Assembly (NCBI GenBank): GCA_033961575.1
Contig: CM066733.1
Location: 103,507,921-103,571,920 of the forward strand
From: Aselliscus stoliczkanus
Lineage: Eukaryota; Chordata; Mammalia; Chiroptera; Hipposideridae
Direction of reading: 5' to 3'
DNA length: 64,000 bases
This document shows, piece by piece, positions 48,464 to 60,920 of the stretch. Under the pieces are notes generated by a model that worked only from the letters and a program-made list of their open reading frames with translations, did no database searches and was not told the DNA's origin. Within the stretch, counting starts at the first letter, position 1. Every line of letters begins with the position of its first letter. Made by a program: the position numbers and the translations under genes.

Positions 48464-48512
<49 letters not shown>
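48425..48512. repeat. (TG)n(TA)n microsatellite
   Basis: Mixed GTATAT and GTGTAG units lead into TG and then about 17 TA units. Confidence 0.95.
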
Positions 48513-48513
<1 letters not shown>

Positions 48514-49429
48514 TGACATAAGCTGTCTTTTGTTCCCCTTAAAAGGTATAAACAATATGAAATGATGAAAACAAAAATTTCAGTTGGAAGAATTTCAGAA
48601 CAGTTCTGAACATTATGAAAGGAGAGTCTGAATCAAATCTGCATTTTAAGACCTCTTAGAACATGAAAGTTTGTTTTCAGTAGCATGCTCTACTCCACAA
48701 AGGCCAAGGCAGATAAAAGAAATGGTCCCAGGAGCATTAGTGGCACTTTTGATTCCATGTACCGTCTTACTCACACAGATAATGTGTACTACTTGGGTAA
48801 TCTTAAGCATTTTTCTTAATGTTTCTATAAACTGATTTCATCATCCATGAAAGGGAAAGGAGCACTCCCTTGTCAATCTCACAGGAATGTCATTTTGAGT
48901 CAAGCACAGACCAGAATTTCTCAGCACTAGTCAGTATATTCTGGGCTAGAGAGCTGGAGACACACCATCACAAATCCATGGAATGGAGATCTGTGGACAT
49001 AGGATTGAAGGAAGGAACTATTTCTGTTTCCATCACATTGATGGTGCAGCCTATACAACCTGTTCTTACAATCTTAAAGGGAAGGTGTTCACAGGCTTTG
49101 AGTGGACATGGAACCAGTGGTCAATGGCCTCCAACCGGAGACAGAACACGTGGTTCAGAAAAGCTATTAGGTGAACAGGGTTCTGGACATGCCTGCCTGT
49201 GTCCTGTCCACCAGGTATATTTAGCAAAGGTAAAAACCAGTGGTCCTGCCTCTGCCTCCCTGGTCTGCAGCTAAAGATGTAATTGAGAGTAATCAACTCA
49301 AACTGTCTGAGCCTAACTTTTTCATAGCATACTATGGGATCAAAGGAGATGGCATGTGGAAAGATCTGATTTATGTTAGTCTTCTAATAAATATTGGTAG
49401 ATTTTGAAAGTTTTTATCTGATCCTTTTA
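48513..49429. other. Unique sequence with overlapping open frames
   Basis: Two forward frames overlap here: 134 codons (48870-49274) and 63 codons (48983-49174). Neither peptide is recognised. The shorter one has a non-random look (aromatic, Cys and His rich, 'FHHIDGAAYTTCSYNLKGK'), so a fragment of a decayed coding sequence cannot be excluded. Confidence 0.3.
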
Positions 49430-49565
49430 AAAATATGTACAAGGATGTTTACTGAAGCATTATTTATGGTGGTAAAAACAAAACACAAAACCAGAAACAA
49501 AGTGAATGTCCATCATAGGGATAATGGCTGAATATACTCAGGTATATACACCATTGAATACAGGC

Positions 49566-49623
<58 letters not shown>

Positions 49624-49720
49624 AATTGAATGACGATGCAGGTATACACATTTAGATATCTTCCATTATGTAAGCATTAAAGAGATTTACAAAAAATGTA
49701 AAACTATGCTACTCTTTATG
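49430..49720 (+). mobile_element. L1M fragment, forward
   Basis: Reads 'gtttactgaagcattattta', 'gtgaatgtccatcataggg', 'ataatggctgaatatactc', 'caccattgaataca', then after an AT microsatellite 'gcaggtatacaca': an old L1 3' region. Confidence 0.7.
49569..49617. repeat. (AT)n microsatellite
   Basis: About 24 uninterrupted AT units inside the L1M fragment. Confidence 0.97.
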
Positions 49721-49857
49721 TTGAGTTTTGTTCTTGAAAGTATAGATATTTTTCATTAAATATATTGTGTTACATATGTGGGCTTATCACTGTTATTTTA
49801 AATGAATTAATACAGAAATAATTTGTAACAGTTCTCATCCAATGAAGATTACAAACA

Positions 49858-49912
49858 ACCTATAATTTTATTGAGGTATAATTGACATATTATATTAGTT
49901 TCAGGTGTAAGG
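49858..49912 (-). mobile_element. L1 3' UTR fragment, reverse orientation
   Basis: 'ttttattgaggtataattga' and 'catattatattagtttcagg' are the antisense of a common mammalian L1 3' UTR. Confidence 0.8.
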
Positions 49913-49934
49913 AAACTACGCATTTAATTAGAAA

Positions 49935-50075
49935 AAAAGAAAAGCTAGACAATCCAATAAAAAATATTGGCTAATGACCTGAACAGAGACTTCAAAAAAA
50001 AAAAAAATTTAAATGGGCACTAATTATATAAAAAATTTCTTAATCTAACCTTTGAAGTAACATAAAGCCAATTGT
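49935..50075 (+). mobile_element. Possible L1 ORF2 fragment, forward
   Basis: 'caatccaataaaaaatattg', 'ctaatgacctgaacagagac' and 'aaatgggcactaat' resemble a short diverged piece of L1 ORF2. Weak. Confidence 0.45.
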
Positions 50076-51719
50076 TTTGCCACCAGTTATGAGGGTTTCT
50101 AGTTACCAAAAAATTATTCTCCAATGAAACTAAGCCAAATTTGAATCTGGAGATAAAGAGAGAGCATTTTCCCAATTATTTAAACCAGAGGGTTATATTG
50201 GTTACATTGCCACTGAGTGGTAGAGCTGGAATTTAAATATACCATTAAAATAAAATAGTCATTGTCAGATGAGCAGGTGTCCAGATGAGCATGAGAACAC
50301 ATTACTTACATTCATCCATGGAAAATTGCTTGTGATACTTGACTAGCCCACCTTCAAGATTGCTGAAAGAACCAGAGAAAGAATGACACGTAAAAGTGAC
50401 TCAATAACTACATAAATATGAGAAATCATCATTTGTTTTAGAATTGCTTTTAGCCAAAGAATATGAGGTCTTGGGTGAGCATTTGGGGCTGCAATGTATT
50501 ACAGATAAGCCAAGTCAGGAAGAGAGAGAGTACCCAGGTTCCTGCCTAGCCAGATATTATTGGAGGTTCTGCAGGTAAGAAAGAAATGACTGCCTAATCA
50601 GAGATTATACAATGATATTCAATAGTATATACAGCACATCCTGAGAGAAACAGAATAGCGCAATATTAAATGCAGTGCACAAAGGTGTAAGGAAGAAGAA
50701 ATTTCAGGCAGAAAATAAATGATAACCACTTTGAGGCATCTTTGACCATACTTTGGAAGATAGAGGGTTAAAATGCCTTCAGATATCACTTGTGCCCATA
50801 TATCGTGGCTGCCTAATTCATGGCTTTGGAACCACAACTTGCAAACCTCCAGGTACCTGGGGACATTCTCTGCCATCAATTTGGGAGCAGTATTCCCTTT
50901 GCAATAAGCAGGAAATCTAGGGGAAAAATTAATGTCAGGGTATGGCCTTTACTCAATAGAACACAGACCGTCATGCCTTGTGGTGGAAGGAGACAATTAA
51001 TTACAGCCTTGGTGTCTGTGCAGTGCTCCCAGGTCTAACCACAGAAATACTTGTTCACTAAAGAGAGGCACCAAAAATGGCAAAGGGAAAGGTTCCTAAG
51101 TCTCATTCCTAACTAAAGTGTATCCAGGAAGCTGTGAACCAAAATGTCTCTGTGACTGAATATTTGTATATCCTGACACTTCAAATCATGCAGGGTAATG
51201 GTTTTTCATCCCTTGTCCAAAATCAAGGATTGAACATGATTCTGAAGATTTTTATCTTTCCATTCCAGAAACTTATACAGCAGAATGCCTGTGGGTTTAG
51301 TAATTGAAAGATACTGCAGTGCACTGCAGACAAAATTTCCCTGTTCCAAAAGGTGTATTTCAGGAATCCACTTAAAGATTTTTCCATTTGTTTATGCAAT
51401 AAGAACTTCTATTGTGTGTGCCTGCTTTTATACAGGAAAAATCAGTTAATCCAATCTCCTATAATTACTTCTTATCGTGTACTGTATCATTGACTTTCCC
51501 TGGAAGCTACACCTAAGGTATGACTAAGTAAGAGATACTAGCCTGAAACATCAGAATCAGGAAATACTAGGACAAATTGAGATGGACTCTTCCTTTGTGT
51601 CTCTGCCTCACTTCTATTCAACCAGGAAATAGGATGCCTCCAATTTCACTATTACCAGTTTCAGTATCAACTTGTCAAGACAATGATAGGCCCTTTACAA
51701 ATGTCCCCCTAATGTTATT
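50076..51719. other. Unique non-coding sequence
   Basis: No repeat or gene recognised. Confidence 0.4.
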
Positions 51720-51900
51720 TTCCCAACAGAAGTAGAGGCTGACCTATAGTTCTCGGGGCTATTGTAAAAGAGCGCATTGTATTTGCCTACGAACTCTTTG
51801 AGCCTTGCTAGCTGGCTGCTTAATTTAATGTAATTGAGCCTTTACCTGAGAGCTCTGATAGGATGTTTAAAACTGGACGTCCCTGTGCTTTCTCAGAATT
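51720..51900. promoter_or_regulatory. Candidate conserved non-coding element
   Basis: Short repeat-free island with retained CpGs ('gagcgcattg', 'cctacgaactc') and homeodomain-like sites ('cttaatttaatgtaattgag'). Conservation is inferred from texture. Confidence 0.3.
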
Positions 51901-52334
51901 TGGATTCATTTACATTCAAATTTTTTCATGCCTCATGTCAGTAAAGCAGATCCCAGTGTGAACATGAAACGTCCTCAAGAAACCCAAGGCAGGCAAAGTA
52001 GAGAGCAGAATGGACATGTCTGGTGATTTCTGACAGTGATTCTGTGCGACTGACCAGTCATACTCTTCAGGGAAAAGATTGGACACTTGCAAACGTGTAG
52101 TCACTGTCACAGCTGATAATTAAAAGGCCAGAGGTTTCAAAATGTCATTATTATTTTTATTACTAGGAGTCTTGGCTCTGTCTCAGATTTCTCAAGTAAG
52201 CTGCATTTTTTTCATTTAAAATTCCACAATAGGCTATATCACAATGTCACACTACAGGGGGAGGAGGGACAGATGCTAAAGAGAGATGTGACACAGACAA
52301 GAAAAACATGGTTCTCAAAATGGTGGGAGAAGAC
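51901..52334. other. Unique non-coding sequence
   Basis: Nothing recognisable. Confidence 0.35.
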
Positions 52335-52545
52335 ATGTGGTGAGTGGGAAAAGCACTCAATTTGTAATCAGGTGGTTTGGATTTAAATCCAGGCTCTGTT
52401 ACTTTATTAATTAGCTCCTGTCTCTTGCTTCAGTTTCTTCCTTAAAATGTGAGCAATTCAACTTAGCTTTCAGGATTATTAATTTTACTGCAATAAAATA
52501 TGTGACAGTGTTTTGTAAATAGTTGAGCAATACACAAATATCATG
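52335..52545 (+). mobile_element. MIR SINE, forward
   Basis: 'aaagcactcaatttgtaatc', 'ggatttaaatccaggctctg', 'cttgcttcagtttcttcctt' and 'acagtgttttgtaaatagtt' in MIR order. Confidence 0.88.
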
Positions 52546-52689
52546 TTGCTATTTTTATGGGTTTGTCAATGCTATTAAAAATTAGAAATTAAGGCCATGA
52601 AGCCATAAGATGTCAAGACTACAATATTCCTTGTTGCTTGTCTTGTTTTATCTAATTGTTTCATTTTATAAATGAGTCAAAGTCCTATT

Positions 52690-52915
52690 CTAGTTAACAA
52701 TCCTTTATTGAGCTTTACTATGAGGTAGGCTCTGCTGTGCTGAAGATGGAAAACAAAGTTGATTAACAGGGATTCCCTAGAGAAGTGTTCAGTTAAGGCC
52801 CAGGAGCAGGAAGCATTTGCCCAAGGTTTTACAGCTAGCGGCTTAAGAACTACGAATAAAATCAATAGACTCCTCATCTCCTGAGCTCCTGCTCAGGGCA
52901 CTTTGCTTTCACCAC
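52690..52915 (-). mobile_element. MIR-like SINE, reverse orientation
   Basis: 'cctttattgagctttactat', 'gaggtaggctctgctgtgct', 'ttgcccaaggttttacagct' and 'cactttgctttcaccac' fit antisense MIR, or partly L2. Confidence 0.6.
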
Positions 52916-53269
52916 CTCTGCATTAAGGTTTTGCCACCTGCTTAAAATCACAGGTACATATTTGATTTCAGTGCTTTTACCACTTTAAAAATACCAACCA
53001 CTGCTCCTCTAGGCAAATGCCACTTTCTGTCTCCATCAACCTGACCTAACCCAGACCACTATGAACAAGTCAAAACCCTGGCTGCTCACCCTGAGAACCC
53101 CACATATCCCCTGTCACTGCCCAGCCCTTATTTTCTTCTGTTCTTCCAAATCCCAAAGAGGCCCAAAGCTCTAGAGCAGCCCCATTCACACATGCACACA
53201 CGCTGGCATGGACTTTTCCAGCCACCATGAATTTTTGGACAGCATTGTATTCCTTCTCTCTTATGCATG

Positions 53270-53490
53270 AATCTCCCAATTTTTGGAGTGCCTTTCCCCA
53301 TATTCTCCATGTGGCAAATGACTCATCCCCAAAGAATTAGATTTAATGTCAACTCCTCCATGATACTTTCCCAGGTTTACCCAGGCCGGGTCCTCCCCTC
53401 AGCATCCCAGGGCACTTTGTTAATACCACCTTTGTCATGTATTCATCCAGTATGGTGTATCACAGTTATGCGCGCTGCCATGTTTGTCTT
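53270..53490 (+). mobile_element. L2 LINE fragment, forward (tentative)
   Basis: 'cagcatcccagggcactttg', 'tatggtgtatcacagttatg' and the CT-rich upstream resemble the L2 3' part. Confidence 0.5.
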
Positions 53491-53700
53491 GCCCATTCAT
53501 CTACTGATTCAACAACATGCACTGAGTTACCATTCTGTACTAATCACTGAATTGGCACCAAGGACCCAAGAATCAAAAAGTAGAATCCTTGTGTTAAAGG
53601 ACCTTACAATTTGATTATTGATATGGGGGAAAAGATCTATATGTGAACATCCTAGTACATTGGTGCATACTCTGGTAAGCTAGAAAGAGGCAACCAAGCT
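53491..53700 (-). mobile_element. L2 LINE 3' fragment, reverse orientation (tentative)
   Basis: 'catctactgattcaacaac', 'tgcactgagttaccattctg' and 'aaaggaccttacaatttg' follow the antisense L2 3' end (attcaacaaatatttattgagc type). Facing L2 pieces here suggest two insertions. Confidence 0.5.
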
Positions 53701-56700
53701 GCAGGCTTGAGTTAAATAAATGTTAAAGTTAGCATGGATCATCACACACACACATATATGTACTGAGCCCTTGATAATAATTGATAATTGATGACTATTA
53801 ATAATTAACAATTATCATTTCTGTAGGAGAGAAATTCCCAAATATTTATTTCTGGCCCAGACCTCTTTCTTGACTTTTATATTTGTATATTTGGTTATCT
53901 CCCAAGCATCCTCATTTGAAAGTCTCATGTTTCTTGATAGAGAATAAAAAGGCAAAATCATGCTTAAAAATCTTTACTTTTACTCTGTTATTCGTTAGGT
54001 TGGTACTACCACTCCCAAGTAGTAGACTAATTCTTTTCTTATTCTTCTTACTAAGTATATTAGAATATACAGGAATTTTTTTCCAAGGAATTTTTCTCTA
54101 GTGAGACTGCATTTTTGTGTGTTCATCTTTACCTATGGTCCCATCTCCACCTGACATCCCATGTGGGCTCTTCAGGAGCCATAAAATGCTCTGTTTTTTC
54201 ATATTAATCAGGGCCATTTGCCATTTACATTCAGATCACTTCCTCTCCTTGCACCCCTCCCATCCCTTGTAGGGTCTTATCTAACAGGGTCTCAAGCCTT
54301 GAGGACATATTTCTGAAGAGAAATATGTACCTCTTCAATACCCTGAAGATGTATTGAAACTTTTTTGTTTTCAAATCCTGAAGACTCATGAATGTCTGTC
54401 TATTCCTCCCTTCATTTTGAGAACTCTAAGGTGACAATTTCACTTTATCCTACAATTCTTTCCACTACACAAACCTTCCTTATTGGTAAGAATTATGTCC
54501 AGTGTCATGGTTTCCCTTGTTATTTCCTTAAATTTGTGAACAATGAAATAGTTGACAAGTCAAGAGTTTATCAGATGATTTACATTCAGACATAAATAAG
54601 CCCATTATAGTACCAGGTGCAGTGTAGGTACCTGATAAACATGTAGAATTAATGAGTGAATTGGGAAAAAAAAAAAAAACAGAGTGTATAAGCCATGTGT
54701 TCTTCCTTAGTTTACCACTTGTGTGCAAATGGAACACCATAAAGGATGAATCTGGAAAAATTTGAGCAAAACATTTATTTTCATCTTTTCTACAAGCATA
54801 AGAAATATTGTCAAATGTTTTGAAGAAATCAGGGTTCCTTATATGTGTATAATTCCTGATTTATTAGTCAAAAACCACAAAATCAAACTTGATCATCCTA
54901 AACTTACCAGAACTACATTTCTTATAAAGTAAATTAGATTAACATGTGTTTTATTCATTAGGCAGTTCAAAACAGCTCCAAATGAGTCAGATACTGAGTG
55001 CTGCCTCAGAATCATTGTCCAAACTTTTACTATAAAGTCACTTGATAAACGAGATATGACTCTACTCTCATTTCCTGCTACCCAAACTCCACTCCTACCA
55101 ACAAATACACTTCCCTGACTTCATAAACAATTACCACCGTTTCCCACTTTAGGATCAAGAAGGAAGTCCCATTTTTCTTACGCCTAGTCTCCAGCCTCAT
55201 TACAGATGATTTTTAGTATGGCACTTGGAAGTGACCTGGAGGATTGATGATAAAATAGATTGGAAGCAATGGAAGGAGAGGTGGTTAATAGTTAGAGTGC
55301 CAAATTCAGGGGTCCAGAGATGAAGCTGTTCCTAGAAAAGCCAGGACAGTGAGGAGACATAGTAGCTGAATTAATGAGGAAATGAAGAAATTAAATCTAC
55401 TGGTATGTCCACACAGCACGGAGGTGCCAGGATAATGTCGGAGTGGATGAGAGAGAATCAAGCTTCAAGGTCATCAATGAAGGAAGAGTCACGGCCAGGA
55501 GATGTATTGAGGTTATCAGCTAGGAGACAGTAGAGGCTGTTCAGAGGGAAGGGATAAAGTCTCAAAGAATTGGCCAGTTTTTGTCAAAGGGCAGAGGCAA
55601 AATAACCTGGAAGCAACACGGGAGAATGAGGAGGACACAAACATTACCTCCCAACACAACACCAAGTGTAGAAGGATGAGCAGCCTCTGGTAGACAAGAA
55701 GCATGGTCCTCTGAGGGGAGCCAGTTTGTGGAAGTGGACAGATAGCCAAAGGGCAGTGACAAAGATGTTAGGGTGTGAGGCAGGGTGGGATTATCTGGCC
55801 TCAGTATCCCACAGACTGAGGTTAGCAAACCCTAATGCTTGGGGAGTCCAGGCCTCTGAGAAGAATCAGCTGTGCCCTAGATTACCTCAGACCCCAAAGG
55901 GATCCAGGGCAGGGGCACAAACAGTTGGTTTATTTCAGGTTTTAGACCTTCCCATGTTCTGGAAACCGCCGTAATCCCTGATAGATAGATGAGGAGCCTG
56001 CCTTGAAAGAATCTAGGTGTCACAGAACAGAGACCTAGTGCGTCCAGGTGTTGCCACCAGAGAATGGCAGAGCAGAGGCTGAGACTTGTCTTACGACTCT
56101 ATACCCAGTGCTCGTCCTCCCATACCTCTCTGTCTCTTCCCCACCGTGCTCTTTCTTTTCCCACCTGCCCCTGATTTTCCCTCGCCCAGAGAAACCACCC
56201 CTCTTCTTTATGCGTCTTCCCCTCCTACTCTCCACTCCAAGGGTGACCTTAGGCTACTCTGCAGCTTCTGGTGGCCTGTTATTTCTGCTTCTTATCTCCT
56301 TTCAGCAAAGAGGGGACAAAAATTATGAAAGCCCATATCCAGTTTTCTTAGAGATTTCATCCACAAAAGGTCATTTCAGAAAAGTCAGAAGCTGAAAGTA
56401 TATAGTATTATTGTAGATGGTTAACATTATCATTGAAACTGGTAATTTTTTTTCTGATTCCACCCCATCCTCACTGTTTTGCTTTATTTTTTAAAATAAA
56501 TTTTGGAAGAGGAAAGGAAGACTTGCATAAATACACATAGATGAAGAGGAGGAACCTTGAAAGCAGAGCTGACTAAGCAATTGAAAGGCAGGTCTCCCAA
56601 GAATCCTTTTTAAATGACTTTTGCCCCTGGGACAAAGTGGGGGCTCAAGCCTGTTCCTGTGTGAACAAAGGAGGGATGGAGAGAGAGGTGCCTTCTAAGG

Positions 56701-57413
56701 GCCACCTCTCAATGTGAAGGTCGCAAGCAAGAGTTAATTTAATCAAAATGAAGAATGAAAGCAAGTAATAGGGAGGCATATTTCCTGCTGTACCTAAGAG
56801 GGAACTGTGACAGGAAAAAAAAAGAAAAAAAATGTGTATTTACCCTCTCCCTGCCTCCTGTAAAAAAAATTCAAATTTTGTATCTGCTAAATAGGCTTGA
56901 TTTCATTTAAAACTGAGACTCACAACTAGCTTTCTTTATACGTTTTTAAATACCAGCACCCTTTAAAAGGCATTTAAGAACTTTTTTTTTTGCTTTTTAA
57001 ATAAAATAAAAATAAAAATAGAAGTCAGAGCACAAATTATAAGGAGCTGGCACCTATGTACAAAAATAAAATAACCATACACAGATGGCATGATTTATCT
57101 CTTCTCAGAAGCTAAAAGGCATGGCTACTTAACTCTCATGCAAAAATTCCATATTAAAATAGTAAGAAAAATAGCTATATGTGGGTTTGACTGCCATGGA
57201 TGTTCAAAAGCAATTTTCAATTTTTCATAACTTCATTTTTAATACATATATTTCTCCAAATTACCCAGGAGAGCTTCCCATACTGTTCCCTAGGCACATA
57301 CAAAGTTAAAATGCAAAGTTCACACATTTGAATCAAGGGTTGGTTGGGGGAGGGGAGAGGCGGGGCTTTTGAAATTGCTTTTATAGCAAAAAAACAAAAC
57401 AAAAGAAAACAAA
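53701..57413. other. Long, mostly unique non-coding stretch
   Basis: No confident element or gene. A short A/T inverted patch lies at 53770-53815 ('gataattgatgactattaataattaacaattatc'-like text). A C/T-rich stretch at 56100-56300 generates two chance frames of 115 and 80 codons in different frames. Simple (AAAAT)n sequence occurs near 57000-57020. Confidence 0.4.
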
Positions 57414-57427
57414 AAAAGTGCATTTTT

Positions 57428-57527
57428 TTTTTTTTTTTTTGAGGGCAGTGTCACTCAAATGTGGGACCGAACCGGGGCTGCTGGCTTCCCAAGCCAGCGC
57501 TTAACCACCACGCCACTCAGCCAGCCC
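57428..57527 (-). mobile_element. Short tRNA-derived SINE, reverse orientation
   Basis: Reverse complement begins gggctggctgagtggcgtgg and contains the 'gctggcttgggaagccagc' hairpin and a B box ggttcggtccc, ending in an A tail (T-run from 57423 on the plus strand). A 14-bp target-site duplication, aaaagtgcattttt, is perfect at 57414-57427 and 57528-57541, marking a relatively young insertion. Confidence 0.96.
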
Positions 57528-57541
57528 AAAAGTGCATTTTT

Positions 57542-58013
57542 AAAAACTTCACTTGATCATAGATTTTCTTCACTTGCCTGCCCACAGCCTCCCACTAAAA
57601 TTGAATTCAGACTAATCATAGCAACCTCAACATGATTCTAAGCAAACAAAATGCTATCTTTTTTAAAAAGCTGAAAGAAATTGAGGCCCATTCTATACCA
57701 TGAGCTTCAAGAACTCAGGCAAATTTTTGGTATTCTGGGTTATCTATCTCTAAGGGTTAATTCTTCACCAAACAGAGGAGAAAGTAGTGCTTTTTCTTTT
57801 TTTCAGTGTTCTGCTACCTCACCTTTCTCTTGCTTCCCATTCCCTGACTCTATTTTGCAATTCAACAAGATGAGAGTTTTTCCTCCAGAAATCACAGTAT
57901 CATAGACAGAAGGAAAGTAGACCAAGAGAGAGTTCCCAATGGCCCAGCAGGCCAGAATCTACACACATACACCCAAACATACACACACATGAAAAAGACA
58001 CCAAAATACTCAT
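57542..58013. other. Unique non-coding sequence
   Basis: Nothing recognisable except a short CA-rich patch at 57958-57990. Confidence 0.35.
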
Positions 58014-58348
58014 TGTCTTAGTCAGCAGGGACTGCCATAAAAAAATACCATAGACTGGGTGGCTTAAACAATAAGCAGTTATCTCTCACAGCTCTACAGG
58101 ATGAGAGGTCCAAGATCAGGGTGTTACCATGGTTGAGTTCTGGTGAGGCCCTCTTCTTGGCTTACAGACAATGCCTTCTTGCCAAATCTTCACAGGGGAG
58201 GACAAGGAGGAGGAGAGAGAGGGGGCAGGGTGAGGTCACCCTCATTACCTCACCTAATTCCTAATTACCTCCCTCCCAAAGGCCACAGTTGGGGGTTAGG
58301 GCTTCAACATAAGAATTTTGTGGGGACACAAATATTCAGTCCATAACA
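58014..58348 (-). mobile_element. MaLR MLT1-type LTR, reverse orientation
   Basis: TG...CA ends. Plus strand reads tgtcttagtcagcagggact, 'taccatagactgggtggctt', 'ggtccaagatcagggtg', 'acctccctcccaaaggccac' and 'ggacacaaatattcagtcca', the antisense of an MLT1 LTR. It is a solo LTR; the 67-codon frame within it is not a gene. Confidence 0.9.
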
Positions 58349-59559
58349 CTCATTATGATTAATACAGAAAAAAGGTGCCAGTATTTTCAGATATTTAAAG
58401 TGAAATGAATGATCTGAATAACCCAATCTCTGCTAATGGAGAGTCTATTCATTTTGCTAAGGAATCATCCAAGACTCAAGTGAATAGTCTAGCCTAGAGC
58501 TGTGCCAGCCAGCCAGTGGATTTAGCATGTATGCCAAAGAATTGCCCAGCACAACAGCTGCTACAGAGAGCAGTCCCAAGGTGCCACCACAAATGGATAT
58601 ATCCCAGTCCCGGAAGTCATTAGACTGGCTGGCTGAGTGATAAGTATGGCCTAATTCATTACGATTTCGATTATACTTTTAAAATTTTACACCACCAATT
58701 TTTTAAAAATTATATAAACGGTAAAATTTTAAAAGAGTTATTTATGAATACTGGGTTATAAGAGTGTGGGTATTCCTTATATCTTTTCATAACTTCCATT
58801 TCAGGGGTACTTCATTGGACCCTAAAGGAGGGAATGTGCCGTGTTTCCTATGTTTGTGCTCGCTACAACGACCAGAGCTGGTGTGTATAGGGTGTGTGGA
58901 GGGAGGTAAAACTACATGTTGTATCAGTAACTTTTGCTTTAGACTCTGAGTCTTTTAGATGGTATTTCCCCACTTTTTGAAATTTAGATGACATTAGGAG
59001 CATTAAATATTAAAATGAGCTTTTTAAATGCATGTGAGACAGACACAGCAAGGCTTTAAGTTTTACGTAGGACATATACAACACATTCAGATTACCTATT
59101 ATAATATCTACACATACAATTTGGTTATGAAAATATGCAATCTGACCAATTTAAGGAATGATCACTCATGTGAAATCTTATTCTCCTTTCCTTGGGGGTG
59201 AAAGGAAAAGGGAGATGGGAGAACAAGCTTCCTCAGTGCTCACAGGGAGGGACCTCCTCTGTCCTTGCAGGAGGATGATCTCTCCTTTGGCCGTGGCCCA
59301 GGCTCTGCTAGAACCCAGCTCTGTGGAAGCGTCTTTTGACTTTCCCTGGAGTGTAATAGCTTCAGCGGGTGGAGCTGGGATAGGACAAAGTCAAGGCATT
59401 TTAGGCACACATGACCTCTCTTCATAGATGGTGGCAGAAGGAAAGATGAGAAGATGAAGAAAGAACTTTCTCTTTTCATCAGCAATGAAGACGAGGGAAG
59501 TATGGTGAGCTAACACAGGGGAGTGAACAGAGGACTTACAGCATGACACTGACCCATAC
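58349..59559. other. Unique non-coding sequence
   Basis: Nothing recognisable. An 89-codon frame at 59158-59427 overlaps an 81-codon reverse frame, and neither is recognised. Confidence 0.4.
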
Positions 59560-59725
59560 AGATAATTCACTTAAAATATGTATTAGCAATTATATTTCCT
59601 CTACAAGATAGATACTATTTTCCCCATTTTACAGATAAGAAAGCTGAGGCCAAGGCAGGTCTAATATAGGCAGGGTCAGATTTAGAATTTGGGTCTGTCT
59701 GACTCCAAAGTCTCCAAAGACCCTG
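59560..59725 (-). mobile_element. MIR SINE, reverse orientation
   Basis: 'gatagatactattttcccca', 'ttttacagataagaaagctg', 'gggtcagatttagaatttgg' and 'gtctgtctgactccaaagtc' are antisense MIR. Confidence 0.88.
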
Positions 59726-60920
59726 CTGCAAATCCCCCTTAAAAAGGAGAGCAGAAAAGAGGGCAGAGTTAAGCTTTCCAGGTTAAGCTGGTCACAGTCT
59801 TTGCAGGTGACACCTAGGATCTGATTCCGATCTAAAATTTAGGCAGAAACCACTAAATACGTTAATGAAAAGTGATACAACCAAATTCAAGGCCCTTCAA
59901 AGCAAGTCTCAGAGGTGATGCTTGGGAGGATGAAGGAAACACTACCTACCCAGACCTGGGGCCCTGGGGGAATGAGTCAGGGCAGATCCAGATCCGGTGA
60001 CACAGGCCCAAGGCCTGCCTGTGCTTGAAATGACTGGAGGTGAATATAGCCTGACTGGTGTTGTGTCAGACAAGTAACTAAGTCAAAGTAGCATTTCAAA
60101 TGTTAGACCAAGAGTTAGGAAAACTAATAATATGGAGGCATTTTCTGTTGTTTAAGTTTAAGGGAAGTAGTTACACATACCGTGGTTTCTAAAAGAAACT
60201 GAGCAAATCTGCCTAATCATCTGTGTTTCATTTAAGTGGAAACATATCTGTATATTTGCATCTTTAAAAACGGTAGTCACATCCATGTGCCCATTGCTAT
60301 AGATTGTCAAGACCTTTTCTTTCGGGTTTAGTAATTTATAATATAAAATGTCACCCAAAATAAACACAAAAGTTATTAATATATGATCCATGGTCCCAAA
60401 TCATGAATCAAAAGTCTAAATGCCTTCATGCATGACAGAGGTAACTGAAAATCTAACTGGGTATAGTGGGGACTTTGACAAGCTGGAGGGTGGAGAAGAG
60501 GCAGGAACTACTCAGCTTAGGCCAACATCTTTCCAGTGGAAAAGATGACCTAAAATTACCAGACTTTCTAATTTTGGAAATGAAATGAAAAACTGGAAAT
60601 TTACACTTTTGTTTGAAGTTTTCTTATCTTAAACACTGTGTAAACTGAATGAAATATGTCTGACCCAAAGAAAAGGCAGGTAATGACCTTGTCTTAGAAA
60701 CAGACTGTGTCTGAGAAACAAGGTATGGAATTGTATTTTGGAGCAAAGGGTGACATGTTGATGATAGAACTATGGAAAGGCAACCTAGGAAGTGACAATG
60801 GTTTTGTCATGGGTGTCAGCACAGCATTGTCAAGCTCAAATTTAAAGAAAACTGCATCAAGTTTGCAGGGGGTGTATATTTGTTCCTGCTAAAATTGTGT
60901 TGATGGGACACTTTTTTTAT
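59726..60920. other. Unique non-coding sequence
   Basis: Nothing recognisable. Confidence 0.4.

Noticed and set aside
48104..48508. 134-codon forward frame
   Set aside because: It ends in TG/TA repeat-encoded Cys/Val/Tyr/Ile and shows no recognised domain.
56035..56395. Overlapping frames of 115, 80 and 66 codons
   Set aside because: They arise from a C/T-rich stretch in different frames and strands; peptides are low complexity.
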